A stretch of 64,000 nucleotides of DNA from Blautia sp. Marseille-P3087 (GTDB taxonomy: Bacteria > Bacillota > Clostridia > Lachnospirales > Lachnospiraceae), in the NCBI RefSeq assembly GCF_900120195.1, contig NZ_LT635539.1:1039257-1103256 (forward strand), read 5' to 3'. How positions within the stretch are numbered: the stretch's first letter is position 1; every line of letters starts with the position of its first letter. Under the pieces are notes generated by a model that worked only from the letters and a program-made list of their open reading frames with translations, did not search any database and had not been told where the DNA came from. Of this stretch, positions 48,898 through 58,170 are shown piece after piece. A program made the translations under genes and the position numbers.

Positions 48898-51153
48898 TCA
48901 GTTTATCTTTACGATATAGGTCGGATATTCCGAATCCTGAAATACCACTTCGCCCAGACCTTTCAGCAGGTCATTATTCAGATCGGCGCCGTACTTATTC
49001 CGCTCGCACGAACCGACAAAAATATAAGAAACATTGTACTCTTCCAGTAACTCTTTTACTCTTGTCTCATCTGTCGAAGTATATATTTCTTTTATTTCTT
49101 CTATTTTCGCATTCAGGTCTGCCAGATCGCCTCTCCACAGCCATTCATGTACATACCAGCCCATGATCGTCGGAAGTCCGGTCATTGCAGATACACGTTC
49201 ATATTCGGAATAGCTGTCACCATTTGCTTCAAGAACAACAGGTGCATCCGAAATATTTTCTTTCAGCCAACGTATACCATTTACATCTTCCGGAAAATCT
49301 GTTTCAAGAAATGCCGTTGCATTCAGTCCCTTATACTGTGACGGTTTCCAGACTGTACCAAACCAGGAATGTACACTGTTTCCAAAGTAACCACAGGTCC
49401 ACACGAATAAAAACAGTCCAATGAATGCCAGCACTTTCAGAATCTTGTTTTTGCCAATGACAAGCAGACGGAAGATGGCATATATCATCGTCATACCAAA
49501 CATTATATATGCCTGATAAGTCAGTTTGAACATTGTATTTGCCCTGGCATTGCCATTCTCATAAATATCACGGACATATACCAGTTCAGGAATCAGGACA
49601 AGCCCAATCGCGCAAAGTCCCATAAGTACTGCGAAAAGATCCGGCAGCCTGATCGATGTAAGCAGATGATAAAGTGATTTCTGCTCTGCTCCTCGTAATT
49701 TCTCAATAAGCAGAGAAACTACAAACAGAATTGTCAAAATCCCCGGCAGTCCCCAGAGCACCAGAAGCTGATGTAGCAGAGAATGATGCTTCGCAAGTGC
49801 GATTCCCTGTACCATATTGCTGGTATCAAACTGCAACGTAAACGGCAGGATGATCACGGTTGCCAGTGTCAGGATTTCCACAGCCTGCGCCGCAGTTACT
49901 CCAAGTACCCATCTGATTTTTCCCTTCTGCCCGATGATATTCATAAACAGCGCCGCTCCGCAGGTTACCACAAAATAAATCACAAAATCCCAGTAGTTCG
50001 TCCAGTGGAACATTCCAAGGAGTGCACCTGCTGCCAGAAGCTGCGGCATCAGAAGCTGTTTTTTCCAGAATTCCCTCCTGCTCATGCTTTCTCCTGAAAG
50101 TTCCGTCGTCCTTACTTTCTTCATCCACGCATAGAGAAGTCCCAGAAGAAGTAACACAAACATGATATCGACCACATGTGCATGCAGATCTCCAAGTACG
50201 AAGGAATAGCATGGAAATTCATGGATTGTCTTATCCTCTACATCCGGGTTGAATCCGATATAACGTGTGGCATCCGGGAACCAGTAGCTGCTGACTTCCT
50301 CACCTTTTAATTTCTGGATAAACGGAATGATCTGTCCGTAAACCACATAATGCATATTGCCGGCTATGGAAACAGAGATTCCCGCCAGGATTCCGGTTAC
50401 GGATGGCAGTGCCTTTTTCCATCCGGTTCTGATCCTTCCGAGACGGTCAGTTACCATCTGATGCACCAGCGAAAACGGCATTGCAAAAGCAAGACCAGCA
50501 ACAAATGTCCTCATCAGATTGTAAGTGAGTTCTACTTTTGCGCCGGATAACTTTGTCAGAAATACAGCAAAATACTGTCCGCCATAATAGTAGTTGATTT
50601 TTCCCTGTGAATACCAGAGGTCTGTTGCCGGCAGTGTTTTGCTCCGCATCATGGCTTCCATGAAACCATAATCCATAAATTTTTCTGTACCATATGCTGC
50701 CGGATGAAATCCGGCAAAATACGTCCAGAGAAGAAATGCTGTAAAAAACAGAAGTTCTTCTGCATATACTAGATCAAGATGTGCAAACGGAATGCATTCA
50801 AATCCGGCTTTTTGTTCCCTGCAATATAAAATAAGCGAAGCTGCCGCACAGACCAGTGTCACCACGATGCAGGTCATCGTCGTAAATTTAATAATTTTTA
50901 CCGCAACGAGAAACCATGTAAGAAAACCACTTACGGCAATCGCCGTTACTTTTGAAAACATCCAGCCTCTGTCCTGAAATCTTCGGAACAATCTACCGGT
51001 CAGCGGCATTGCCGCTGCCCCCAGTACCAGCGCAAGCAGATACCATGTCCAGAATGTCCACACATCTCCCTGCAGAAGAAATGCTGACAGTGTGACCAGC
51101 AACAGTGCCGGTATTATTTTAAAAATCTGTTTGGTTATCGTTTCAGGTTTCAT
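48898..51153 (-). CDS. Large multipass membrane protein, DUF2298/GT-C-like
   Basis: 751 residues, mostly hydrophobic, with many transmembrane helices. The external loop PAAYGTEKFMDYGFMEAMMRSKTLPATDLWYSQGKINYYYGGQYFAVFLTKLSG matches the DUF2298 ('YYY') membrane protein family, including an Asp in KFMDYGF placed like the catalytic Asp of GT-C glycosyltransferases. The last 150 residues form an extracellular domain (VVLEANGDSYSEYERVSAMTGLPTIMGWYVHEWLWRGD...). It overlaps the second large protein by 11 bases. A polyprenyl-sugar-dependent transferase is likely but unproven. Confidence 0.78.
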   Translation of the reverse strand: MKPETITKQIFKIIPALLLVTLSAFLLQGDVWTFWTWYLLALVLGAAAMPLTGRLFRRFQDRGWMFSKVTAIAVSGFLTWFLVAVKIIKFTTMTCIVVTLVCAAASLILYCREQKAGFECIPFAHLDLVYAEELLFFTAFLLWTYFAGFHPAAYGTEKFMDYGFMEAMMRSKTLPATDLWYSQGKINYYYGGQYFAVFLTKLSGAKVELTYNLMRTFVAGLAFAMPFSLVHQMVTDRLGRIRTGWKKALPSVTGILAGISVSIAGNMHYVVYGQIIPFIQKLKGEEVSSYWFPDATRYIGFNPDVEDKTIHEFPCYSFVLGDLHAHVVDIMFVLLLLGLLYAWMKKVRTTELSGESMSRREFWKKQLLMPQLLAAGALLGMFHWTNYWDFVIYFVVTCGAALFMNIIGQKGKIRWVLGVTAAQAVEILTLATVIILPFTLQFDTSNMVQGIALAKHHSLLHQLLVLWGLPGILTILFVVSLLIEKLRGAEQKSLYHLLTSIRLPDLFAVLMGLCAIGLVLIPELVYVRDIYENGNARANTMFKLTYQAYIMFGMTMIYAIFRLLVIGKNKILKVLAFIGLFLFVWTCGYFGNSVHSWFGTVWKPSQYKGLNATAFLETDFPEDVNGIRWLKENISDAPVVLEANGDSYSEYERVSAMTGLPTIMGWYVHEWLWRGDLADLNAKIEEIKEIYTSTDETRVKELLEEYNVSYIFVGSCERNKYGADLNNDLLKGLGEVVFQDSEYPTYIVKIN

Positions 51154-53161
51154 AAATCCTTATTCTCCCATCTTCTGATTCGTAAACCAGCGTAAACGCA
51201 CTGGCAATCGTATCTTCTCTGCAGGCTTCCTGCTCGTATTGCATTCCATCTTCATAAAGAATATATGTGATTTTTTCCTGTTTTACAAGCTTCTTTATTG
51301 CCGCCTCATCTGTTGAGCTGTAGATTTCTTTTGCTTTCGCCGCACGGTCATATGTATCATACCCTGCAGACCACGCATAATACGGCCAGCCCATATACAT
51401 CATCACACCGGACATCGTCACTTCATTGATGCTGTACTCCGGTGTCAGGATCAGATCATTATGAGTCAGATGCTCTGCAAGCCACCCTGTCAGTTCACTC
51501 TTCTGATTCACAGTCACACGATGCCCGGAATCATTATCTTTTAAAATAACTATAAAATCATAGATTCCCGTAATGCTCAGCGAAACGGCAAGAAGTACCG
51601 CCACGATCTTGCAGCAAAGTTGTCTTTTAAACAAATTAAGAACTGCAAGACTCCAGAAAATTGCAAGGAACGCATACGCGATCATAATGTATTTGTGGTT
51701 TACTGCAATGTCCGGAGTCAGTGACATACAGAATGCAAAGATCAGTGGAAAGAAAAAACTTACCAGTGCAGCCCTCTGCCTGCGTTCTCTCAGAAAAAAC
51801 GCGATCAGCACAGCTCCCACAAAAAAGACTCCGCTCATCTGTATAAGATACCAGAGTACTCCTGTAATACTTTTATTTTCTGACAGGAATCCCCAGTAAA
51901 AGGACGGACTTACCGCGTCGCCCCAGATAAAGATCTTTGTCTGAAGCACCGAAAAAATCACTGCTGTCACTGCCAGGATCAGATAATCCAGCTTCCCATC
52001 GGAAAATACAGCAAATCCCATCAGAATCAGAAGACCGCCGATCACTGCTGCTCCGTTCCAGAAAGAAGTAAGACCCAGAATCATACCGGCAAGCAGTGCA
52101 GTTTCTGAATGCACACATAGCCATGCTTTCTTTGTAAAAATGCGTTTTTTTATCCAACGGATACCAGTCTCCGAAGCGCTGCATCCGACTTCGAGCCAGT
52201 CCATAAATAACCAGAGCACGATTGCAACGATCAGAAGTCCGAATGCCAGATGGCGCTGATTCAGATATACATTAAAGTTCCAGAGACCCCAGTTTTCATT
52301 TGTCGTATAACCGATAAATGTCGTATTATCTCTCAGTGTTTCCCAGAGGTCTCCTGCATTCAGATGTTCTATAACAAAGCGAAAAAAACTTAAAGAACTT
52401 CTGAAAAAGAAGAAAAACACTGTCAGTACTCCTGCCGCAAAACTTCCGGCAAGTCGCTTCGCCATATGATACAGAAAAATCAAAAATCCCAGAAGTGCCA
52501 GAACACTTACCACATTGTACGCAAAATCCAGACGCAGTCCCAGAAATTCAAGATTTCCCACAAAAAACTGGAACATAAAGTGATACTTTACATCCTGCCC
52601 GCCAAAATGCGGATACTGTGTCGGAAAATTGTTTCCCATAGAAAAAGACCGCATCATCGCTGTATGCGGTGCATAATCCCCGTAAACTGTATAACCACTG
52701 TACAGCACTCCGTCTTTGATAAAAAAGACATAAAACATGATCCAGGTCAGAAAGACCAGTAAAGCACCGAAAAACACTGCTTCTTTTCGAAACAGCCTGC
52801 GCTCCGTAATCATCCCTGTTTCCAAAATCCCCTTAAAAGACCCCGCCTTATGGTATCTTTTCCAGTAAAGGATCACCACTATCAATACCGCCACAGCCAT
52901 GACAACTGCATTTGCATAGATCAGCGGATGGACTGCACCGGCCTCGCTTGCTGCCCATGCAGTCATATAGGTTGCCCATCCCATTATAAGTACGCCTGTG
53001 CCAAAAGCTACTGCCAGAGTAAGCCAGATCTGATTATATCCTATTTTTTTTGAAAGCAGCAGTCCTGCCAGCTCTTTTCCGATGAGCATACACAGGATTA
53101 AATAAATAACACCTAACATCATACACCTCTTCTGTAAATCTCTGTATAAAATACTTTCCAT
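51143..53161 (-). CDS. Large multipass membrane protein, second DUF2298/GT-C-like gene
   Basis: 672 residues with many transmembrane helices. The loop VLYSGYTVYGDYAPHTAMMRSFSMGNNFPTQYPHFGGQDVKYHFMFQFFVGNLEFLGL has a GDYAPHTAM motif with the acidic residue expected in GT-C folds. The extracellular end (EYSINEVTMSGVMMYMGWPYYAWSAGYDTYDRAAKAKEIYSSTDEAAIKKLVKQEKITYIL) parallels the end of the neighbouring 751-residue protein (both have a sugar/GWxxx and an IYxSTDE segment). The two look like diverged paralogues. They are coupled and may form a heterodimer. Confidence 0.75.
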   Translation of the reverse strand: MESILYRDLQKRCMMLGVIYLILCMLIGKELAGLLLSKKIGYNQIWLTLAVAFGTGVLIMGWATYMTAWAASEAGAVHPLIYANAVVMAVAVLIVVILYWKRYHKAGSFKGILETGMITERRLFRKEAVFFGALLVFLTWIMFYVFFIKDGVLYSGYTVYGDYAPHTAMMRSFSMGNNFPTQYPHFGGQDVKYHFMFQFFVGNLEFLGLRLDFAYNVVSVLALLGFLIFLYHMAKRLAGSFAAGVLTVFFFFFRSSLSFFRFVIEHLNAGDLWETLRDNTTFIGYTTNENWGLWNFNVYLNQRHLAFGLLIVAIVLWLFMDWLEVGCSASETGIRWIKKRIFTKKAWLCVHSETALLAGMILGLTSFWNGAAVIGGLLILMGFAVFSDGKLDYLILAVTAVIFSVLQTKIFIWGDAVSPSFYWGFLSENKSITGVLWYLIQMSGVFFVGAVLIAFFLRERRQRAALVSFFFPLIFAFCMSLTPDIAVNHKYIMIAYAFLAIFWSLAVLNLFKRQLCCKIVAVLLAVSLSITGIYDFIVILKDNDSGHRVTVNQKSELTGWLAEHLTHNDLILTPEYSINEVTMSGVMMYMGWPYYAWSAGYDTYDRAAKAKEIYSSTDEAAIKKLVKQEKITYILYEDGMQYEQEACREDTIASAFTLVYESEDGRIRIYET

Positions 53162-53253
53162 TCATACAGCAACAGTATAGCAAAGGAATTTTCGTATGGC
53201 AAACAAACTTCCTTTATTTCGTAGAAGTTCACAATATCTACACGTTTTGCTCT

Positions 53254-53952
53254 TTACTGCACATTCAGATATGTACGGATTCCTTCCGTGACTGCACCGG
53301 CAACTTTTTGCTGATACTCCTTTGTCTGAAGCTTTTGTGCTTCCTCCGGATTGGTCAGAAAACCACATTCCACAATCACGAGCGGCCCGCTGCTTCTTTT
53401 CAACAGATAATAACTGGTATTTCCCTTCACTTCTCGCGGGCGGTCCACTTCCAGGTTCTGGTTCAAACTGTTCTGGACTGCCTCTGCAAGTTTTTTTCCT
53501 TCCACAGAACCTTCATAATAAAACACCTGCGGTCCATGCACCTCTGAATCCTGATAGCTGTTCTGGTGAATGCTGACAGAAAGCACCGGTGCATGTTCCT
53601 GAATCATTGTAACCCGACGCTGCATATCCTGTACTTTTTTATTCGCCGCCCCACTGTCATACAGGCCTTTGTCCTCTTCCCTTGTCATGATGACTGAATA
53701 TCCGGATTTTTCAAGTGTATCCCGAAGGAACAGCGAAATTGAAAGATTGATACCTTTCTCTTCCAGTCCTCCCATGCCGATCATTCCCGGATCGCTTCCG
53801 CCATGTCCCGCATCAACAAGAATCAGCGGGTCGGCTTCCCCCTTCGTCGTTTCTGCCTGATTGACGGAAATAACAGCGGCCTGTCTGGATAACAGGTAAA
53901 AACATACCAGCAGCAGACAGGCCATTGTCAGTTCGATTCTGTATTTTTTCAT
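53254..53952 (-). CDS. cwlD: N-acetylmuramoyl-L-alanine amidase, CwlD-type
   Basis: 232 residues from the ATG at 53952 (AGAGGTG 7 bases upstream). An N-terminal helix (IELTMACLLLVCFYLLS) anchors or exports the protein. The Amidase_3 domain has VDAGHGGSDPGMIG (zinc His), EEKGINLSISL (zinc Glu), VSIHQNS (zinc His) and VIVECGFLTN (catalytic Glu). CwlD makes muramic delta-lactam with PdaA in the spore cortex, which fits the sporulation neighbourhood; a vegetative role is possible. Confidence 0.88.
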   Translation of the reverse strand: MKKYRIELTMACLLLVCFYLLSRQAAVISVNQAETTKGEADPLILVDAGHGGSDPGMIGMGGLEEKGINLSISLFLRDTLEKSGYSVIMTREEDKGLYDSGAANKKVQDMQRRVTMIQEHAPVLSVSIHQNSYQDSEVHGPQVFYYEGSVEGKKLAEAVQNSLNQNLEVDRPREVKGNTSYYLLKRSSGPLVIVECGFLTNPEEAQKLQTKEYQQKVAGAVTEGIRTYLNVQ

Positions 53953-54013
53953 GCAGTTACACCTCTGCATCTTTTATTTTTATGTATATGCACGGAGTTT
54001 TTCGCCTAACACC

Positions 54014-54745
54014 TTACTCGTATTTTACTATTTCTTTTTTCAGGCGTTTCATGATCCGCTTTTCCAGCCTCGAAATATATGACTGTGAGATTCCCAGAAG
54101 ATCCGCAACCTCTTTCTGCGTTTTTTCCTTTCCTTCCGCATTATTCAGTCCAAATCGCAGACGGATGATTGTCTGTTCCCTCGGACTTAATTTATTGATT
54201 GCTTTTGCAAGCAGCGTAATCTCTACTTCGTCCTCCAGTCGTCTTGAAATCACATCTTCATCTGTTCCAAGAATGTCCGACAGAAGAAGTTCATTGCCAT
54301 CCCAGTCTACATTCAGCGGTTCATCAATCGAAACCTCCATTCTTGTCTTACTGTTGCGTCGCAGGTACATAAGGATCTCGTTTTCTATACAACGTGAAGC
54401 ATATGTCGCAAGTTTAATATTTTTGACCGGATTAAATGTATTGATTGCTTTGATAAGCCCGATCGTACCAATTGAGATCAAATCCTCAACTCCGACTCCC
54501 GTATTGTCAAATTTCTTCGCGATGTACACCACAAGCCTTAAGTTATGCTCGATCAGCAGGGATCTTGCCTCCTGTTCCTGTTCTGTTTTAAGCTTACTGA
54601 TCACGTAAGCTTCTCTCTTGGGTTCCAGTGGTGCCGGTAAGACATCACTCCCTCCGATATAATACAGTCCCCTCGATCTTGAAAGAACTAATTTCTGAAA
54701 AACCTGAAACGGACTATAATCCATCCCTGCTGCCGATCTGCTCAT
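54014..54745 (-). CDS. sigE: Mother-cell sporulation sigma factor SigE
   Basis: 243 residues. The pro-sequence (about the first 28 residues) precedes [13 protein letters not shown], the conserved region near the SpoIIGA cleavage site. Region 2 is [67 protein letters not shown]; regions 3 and 4 follow with [16 protein letters not shown]...[27 protein letters not shown]. It is the mother-cell sigma after asymmetric division and should control yabP, yabQ, cwlD and other genes here. It lies 12 bases after spoIIGA. Confidence 0.96.
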   Translation of the reverse strand: MSRSAAGMDYSPFQVFQKLVLSRSRGLYYIGGSDVLPAPLEPKREAYVISKLKTEQEQEARSLLIEHNLRLVVYIAKKFDNTGVGVEDLISIGTIGLIKAINTFNPVKNIKLATYASRCIENEILMYLRRNSKTRMEVSIDEPLNVDWDGNELLLSDILGTDEDVISRRLEDEVEITLLAKAINKLSPREQTIIRLRFGLNNAEGKEKTQKEVADLLGISQSYISRLEKRIMKRLKKEIVKYE

Positions 54746-54757
54746 ATCCTGCCCCTC

Positions 54758-55609
54758 CTAATGCAATAATCTGGAATTCAGTAATACTTCGTATTCTTTT
54801 CCCAAAGCAAAAGGTTCCGGTGACAGTGCGACAACCGGCTCTTTTATATGAACCGTATTCCCTTGGATCTGAATACAAAGTTCCTCCAGTGTCACAGCCA
54901 GAAGCAGCCGCTCTCCCCGTCCCACGGTCCGGCAGGACAGATAGTGTGGCTTAAGCCCGGCTATCTCCGTACTTTTTATTTTCTCAGGCTTTTCCTGCAG
55001 GCCTGCAAGTCTTTCTGTCAGATCTTCCGAAAAAAGTATCTTCATACATTTCCACGATGCGACAGACACCGGTGTTCCACTTATCGGATCCAGGAGATGA
55101 TTTCCTGTATCAAGAAATCCTTCTGTACTCATCTCCTTTCCCTGATATTTAAGTACTACCGGATAAGAGCCGCTTCGTATATGTTCTGCGCTGTCCAGAA
55201 TTCGAATCAGAAGACTGATTCCCAGATAGGTTCCAAACGCACACAATACAAAAATCACTCCGGTCGTTCGGATATTTCCCATCACTTCCGTCCAGATCCC
55301 ACCGCTCAAGAATGCAAGCACATAAAATATCAGAACCGCCATTGCAAGTCTTTTCCAGGACCGGATCCTGTATGCAAGTATCAACATTCCTGCCGCACAG
55401 AAAATCTCTACAATGCCCCACATTCGTGGAATCTGTTCTGCCGGTATACAGAGACTGATACTTGAAAAAAGCGCTCCGCCTGCCGCTGCCATAAGACAAC
55501 GGCATCTGTTCCTGCCTTCTCTTATAAAAAATCCGGTCAGTCGCAGAAGAATATAATCCATCAGAAAGTTTGCCGCAAATACAGCATCTATGTATACATT
55601 CTGATACAT
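54758..55609 (-). CDS. spoIIGA: Pro-sigma-E processing aspartic protease SpoIIGA
   Basis: 283 residues. Five N-terminal transmembrane segments (starting MYQNVYIDAVFAANFLMDYILLRLTGFF) are followed by a cytoplasmic protease domain with the active Asp in GFLDTGNHLLDPISGTPV (about 165-182). It dimerises to cleave the sigma-E pro-peptide after the SpoIIR signal. The preceding 130 bp contain the Spo0A-type promoter. Operon with sigE as in other spore formers. Confidence 0.95.
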   Translation of the reverse strand: MYQNVYIDAVFAANFLMDYILLRLTGFFIREGRNRCRCLMAAAGGALFSSISLCIPAEQIPRMWGIVEIFCAAGMLILAYRIRSWKRLAMAVLIFYVLAFLSGGIWTEVMGNIRTTGVIFVLCAFGTYLGISLLIRILDSAEHIRSGSYPVVLKYQGKEMSTEGFLDTGNHLLDPISGTPVSVASWKCMKILFSEDLTERLAGLQEKPEKIKSTEIAGLKPHYLSCRTVGRGERLLLAVTLEELCIQIQGNTVHIKEPVVALSPEPFALGKEYEVLLNSRLLH

Positions 55610-55659
55610 AAAAAAAGCCCCCTGCAGCCTATAAATCCTTCACTTTGGTAAGTGAACTC

Positions 55660-55735
55660 ATTATAGGTGACAGGGGGTGCGGATTTTGTCAAAACCGCGT
55701 GTCGTATGGCAAGAATTTCTCGTGTCCGTTCGACA
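55660..55735 (-). promoter_or_regulatory. Spo0A-type sigma-A promoter of spoIIGA-sigE
   Basis: TTGACA (complement of 55687-55692) and TATAAT (complement of 55660-55665) with a 21-bp spacer. 0A-like boxes: TGTCAAA overlapping the -35 (55687-55693), TGTCGTA (55700-55706), and a perfect TGTCGAA read on the minus strand (55729-55735). A hairpin TTCACTT/AAGTGAA (55639-55655) lies at the transcript start. Confidence 0.75.
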
Positions 55736-55737
55736 GA

Positions 55738-57699
55738 TTATTTATTCTCTTCCTGTACCTCGATCTTACGGATCGTTTTGTTTTTGATTTCTTCTTTGAT
55801 CGCGCTCATGAAATCTCCGAGGTCTTTCATTCCTTCATCACCGAGGTAACGGCTTCTTACGGAAACTTTGCCCTCTTCCTCTTCTTTTGCACCGACAACC
55901 AACATGTACGGTACTCTCTCAAGACGTGCTTCACGGATTTTGTAACCCATTTTTTCGGAACGTCTGTCAACAGAGCAGCGGATTCCTTCTTCTTTCATCT
56001 GTGCCTCTACCTTGTCAGCATAAGCATTGAACTTTTCGGAGATTGGAATCACACGTACCTGTTCCGGGCAGAGCCATGTCGGGAACATACCTGCATATTT
56101 TTCGATCAGCCATGCCAGAGTTCTCTCATAGCATCCCATAGACGTACGGTGAATGATGCACGGACGTTTCTTATCCCCGTTTTCATCGATATAATACATA
56201 TCAAACTGTTCAGCAAGAAGGGCATCCCACTGAATTGTGATCATGGTATCTTCTTTGCCATATACGTTCTTTGCGTTGATGTCGACCTTTGGTCCGTAGA
56301 ATGCTGCTTCTCCGATATCCTCTGTGAACGGAATGTTCAGTTCTTCGAGCATCTGACGGATATCTTCTTCTGTCTCATTCCATACATCCGGTTCACCGAT
56401 GTATTTTTCTCTGTTGTTCGGATCCCATTTAGAAAGATGGTAAGTTACATCTTCTTCTACACCAAGAACCTGCAGGCAGTACTGGGCAAGTGCGATACAG
56501 TCTTTGAATTCTTTGACCATCTGGTCTGGTCTTACGATCAGATGTCCTTCGGAAATTGTAAACTGACGAACTCGTGTCAGACCATGCATCTCACCGGAAT
56601 CCTCATTACGGAACAGTGTGGATGTCTCACCATAACGCAGCGGCAGGTCACGGTAACTGTGCTGTTCTGCTTTGTATACATAATACTGGAACGGACATGT
56701 CATAGGACGAAGTGCAAATACCTCTTTGTCTGTCTCTTCATCACCCAGAACAAACATGCCGTCTTTGTAATGATCCCAGTGTCCGGAAATCTTGTACAGA
56801 TCACTCTTTGCCATAAGAGGTGTCTTTGTTCTTACATAACCACGTTTTGTCTCTTCATCTTCGATCCATCTCTGCAGTTCCTGCATCATGATAACACCGT
56901 TTGGCATGATCAGAGGAAGGCCCTGTCCGATAACATCTACAGTTGTAAAGATTTTCATCTCACGGCCAAGTTTGTTATGGTCACGTTTCTTGGCTTCTTC
57001 CATCTGCTCCAGATGTTCTTTCAGTTCATCTTTTGTAGCATATGCTGTTCCATAAATACGAGTCAGCATTGCATTCTTTTCGCTGCCTCTCCAGTAAGCA
57101 CTGGAAGAAGAAAGAAGTTTAAATGCTTTTACACCTTTTACACTCATCAGGTGTGGTCCGGCACAGAGATCTGTCCAGTCTCCCTGTGAATAGAAGGAAA
57201 TTTCTTCTCCTTCCGGAAGATCTTCGATCAGTTCTACTTTATAAGGTTCGTTTTTCTCTTTGAAGTATGCGATCGCGTCTTCTCTTGATTTTGTGAAGCG
57301 CTCGATCTTCGCACCTTTTTTGATGATTTTTTTCATTTCTTTCTCAATTGCGTCCAGATCCTCACGTGAGAACGGTACGTGATCGAAATCATAATAAAAT
57401 CCTGTATCAATAGACGGTCCGATAGCAACCTTTGCTTCCGGATATAAGTTCTGTACAGCCTGCGCAAGAACATGAGATGCTGTGTGACGAAGAACAGCAA
57501 GCCCTTTTTCATCTTTTGCTGTGAGAATGTTCAGTTCACAGTCACTGTCAAGTACTGTACGAAGATCTACAACTTCTCCGTTTACTTCTCCGGCACATGC
57601 AACACGTGCAAGACCTTCGCTGATGTCATAAGCAATGTCGATTACGGATTTTGCTTCTGAATACTCTTTTTTTGATCCGTCTTTTAATGTGATGATCAT
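55738..57699 (-). CDS. thrS: Threonyl-tRNA synthetase
   Basis: 653 residues from the ATG at 57699 (AAAGGAG 8 bases upstream). An open frame continues upstream for 83 codons but covers the T-box leader and is not coding. Domains: TGS (MIITLKDGSKKEYSEAKSVIDIAYDI), SAD/editing with HTASHVLAQAV and CAGPHLMS, catalytic class II core with MTCPFQYYVYK, RYGETSTLFRNEDSGEMHGLTRVRQFTISEGHLI and GCYERTLAWLIE, and the anticodon-binding end (VRVIPISEKFNAYADKVEAQMKEEGIRCSVDRRSEKMGYKIREA). Charges tRNA-Thr. Confidence 0.97.
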   Translation of the reverse strand: MIITLKDGSKKEYSEAKSVIDIAYDISEGLARVACAGEVNGEVVDLRTVLDSDCELNILTAKDEKGLAVLRHTASHVLAQAVQNLYPEAKVAIGPSIDTGFYYDFDHVPFSREDLDAIEKEMKKIIKKGAKIERFTKSREDAIAYFKEKNEPYKVELIEDLPEGEEISFYSQGDWTDLCAGPHLMSVKGVKAFKLLSSSSAYWRGSEKNAMLTRIYGTAYATKDELKEHLEQMEEAKKRDHNKLGREMKIFTTVDVIGQGLPLIMPNGVIMMQELQRWIEDEETKRGYVRTKTPLMAKSDLYKISGHWDHYKDGMFVLGDEETDKEVFALRPMTCPFQYYVYKAEQHSYRDLPLRYGETSTLFRNEDSGEMHGLTRVRQFTISEGHLIVRPDQMVKEFKDCIALAQYCLQVLGVEEDVTYHLSKWDPNNREKYIGEPDVWNETEEDIRQMLEELNIPFTEDIGEAAFYGPKVDINAKNVYGKEDTMITIQWDALLAEQFDMYYIDENGDKKRPCIIHRTSMGCYERTLAWLIEKYAGMFPTWLCPEQVRVIPISEKFNAYADKVEAQMKEEGIRCSVDRRSEKMGYKIREARLERVPYMLVVGAKEEEEGKVSVRSRYLGDEGMKDLGDFMSAIKEEIKNKTIRKIEVQEENK

Positions 57700-57819
57700 A
57701 GTTTTGAACTCCTTTTGTGTTTGAATAAATTTGTAAGTTTTTCCACAGGGACGAATGGATTTCTTTATTTTATCAACGTTTTTGTGTAATAGGAACATTA
57801 CGGAGTAATTTTCTATTAC

Positions 57820-58109
57820 ACAAAAAAGTCCCTTACAATACACTTTATGCACTGTAAGGGACGAATAATCTACTCGCGGTTCCACCCTGCTTGCTGCGTC
57901 TGTCATAAGGCAGATCCAGCCACTCTTATAAGATGATAACGGAATCACCGGACCGTATTAGGGCCACTCGGAGATGGTCTTCGACTGCTTCCTGTTAAAA
58001 TACTCTCAGCATGCGTATCTCTCTCTGGAACATTCCACAGTTTACTCTTCTCTTCAACGTGTTTCTTTATTCTGTTACCCATTATATCCACATGCTTTCC
58101 ATTTGTCAA
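57820..58109 (-). promoter_or_regulatory. T-box riboswitch and promoter of thrS
   Basis: Promoter TTGACA (complement of 58104-58109), 17-bp spacer, TATAAT (complement of 58081-58086). The T-box sequence AGGGTGGAACCGCG is the complement of 57875-57888. The terminator stem is GTCCCTTACA/TGTAAGGGAC (57828-57837 with 57853-57862) plus TTTTTTG. A candidate specifier ACC (Thr) is the complement of 57976-57978, in a GAAGACCATC context of Stem I. Confidence 0.93.
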
Positions 58110-58170
58110 TGGGTGATTTCACTTTTTGGTCAGACCAATATTACATAATCTGACTATAGCTCACCTGCGA

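Noticed and set aside
55645-57189. 514-codon open frame on the + strand
   Set aside because: It lies antisense to thrS, whose motifs are complete. The frame is Phe/Cys-rich, lacks an RBS and matches no family.
57700-57948. N-terminal extension of thrS by 83 codons
   Set aside because: It would translate the T-box terminator and antiterminator; the ATG at 57699 has a strong RBS and starts the TGS domain.
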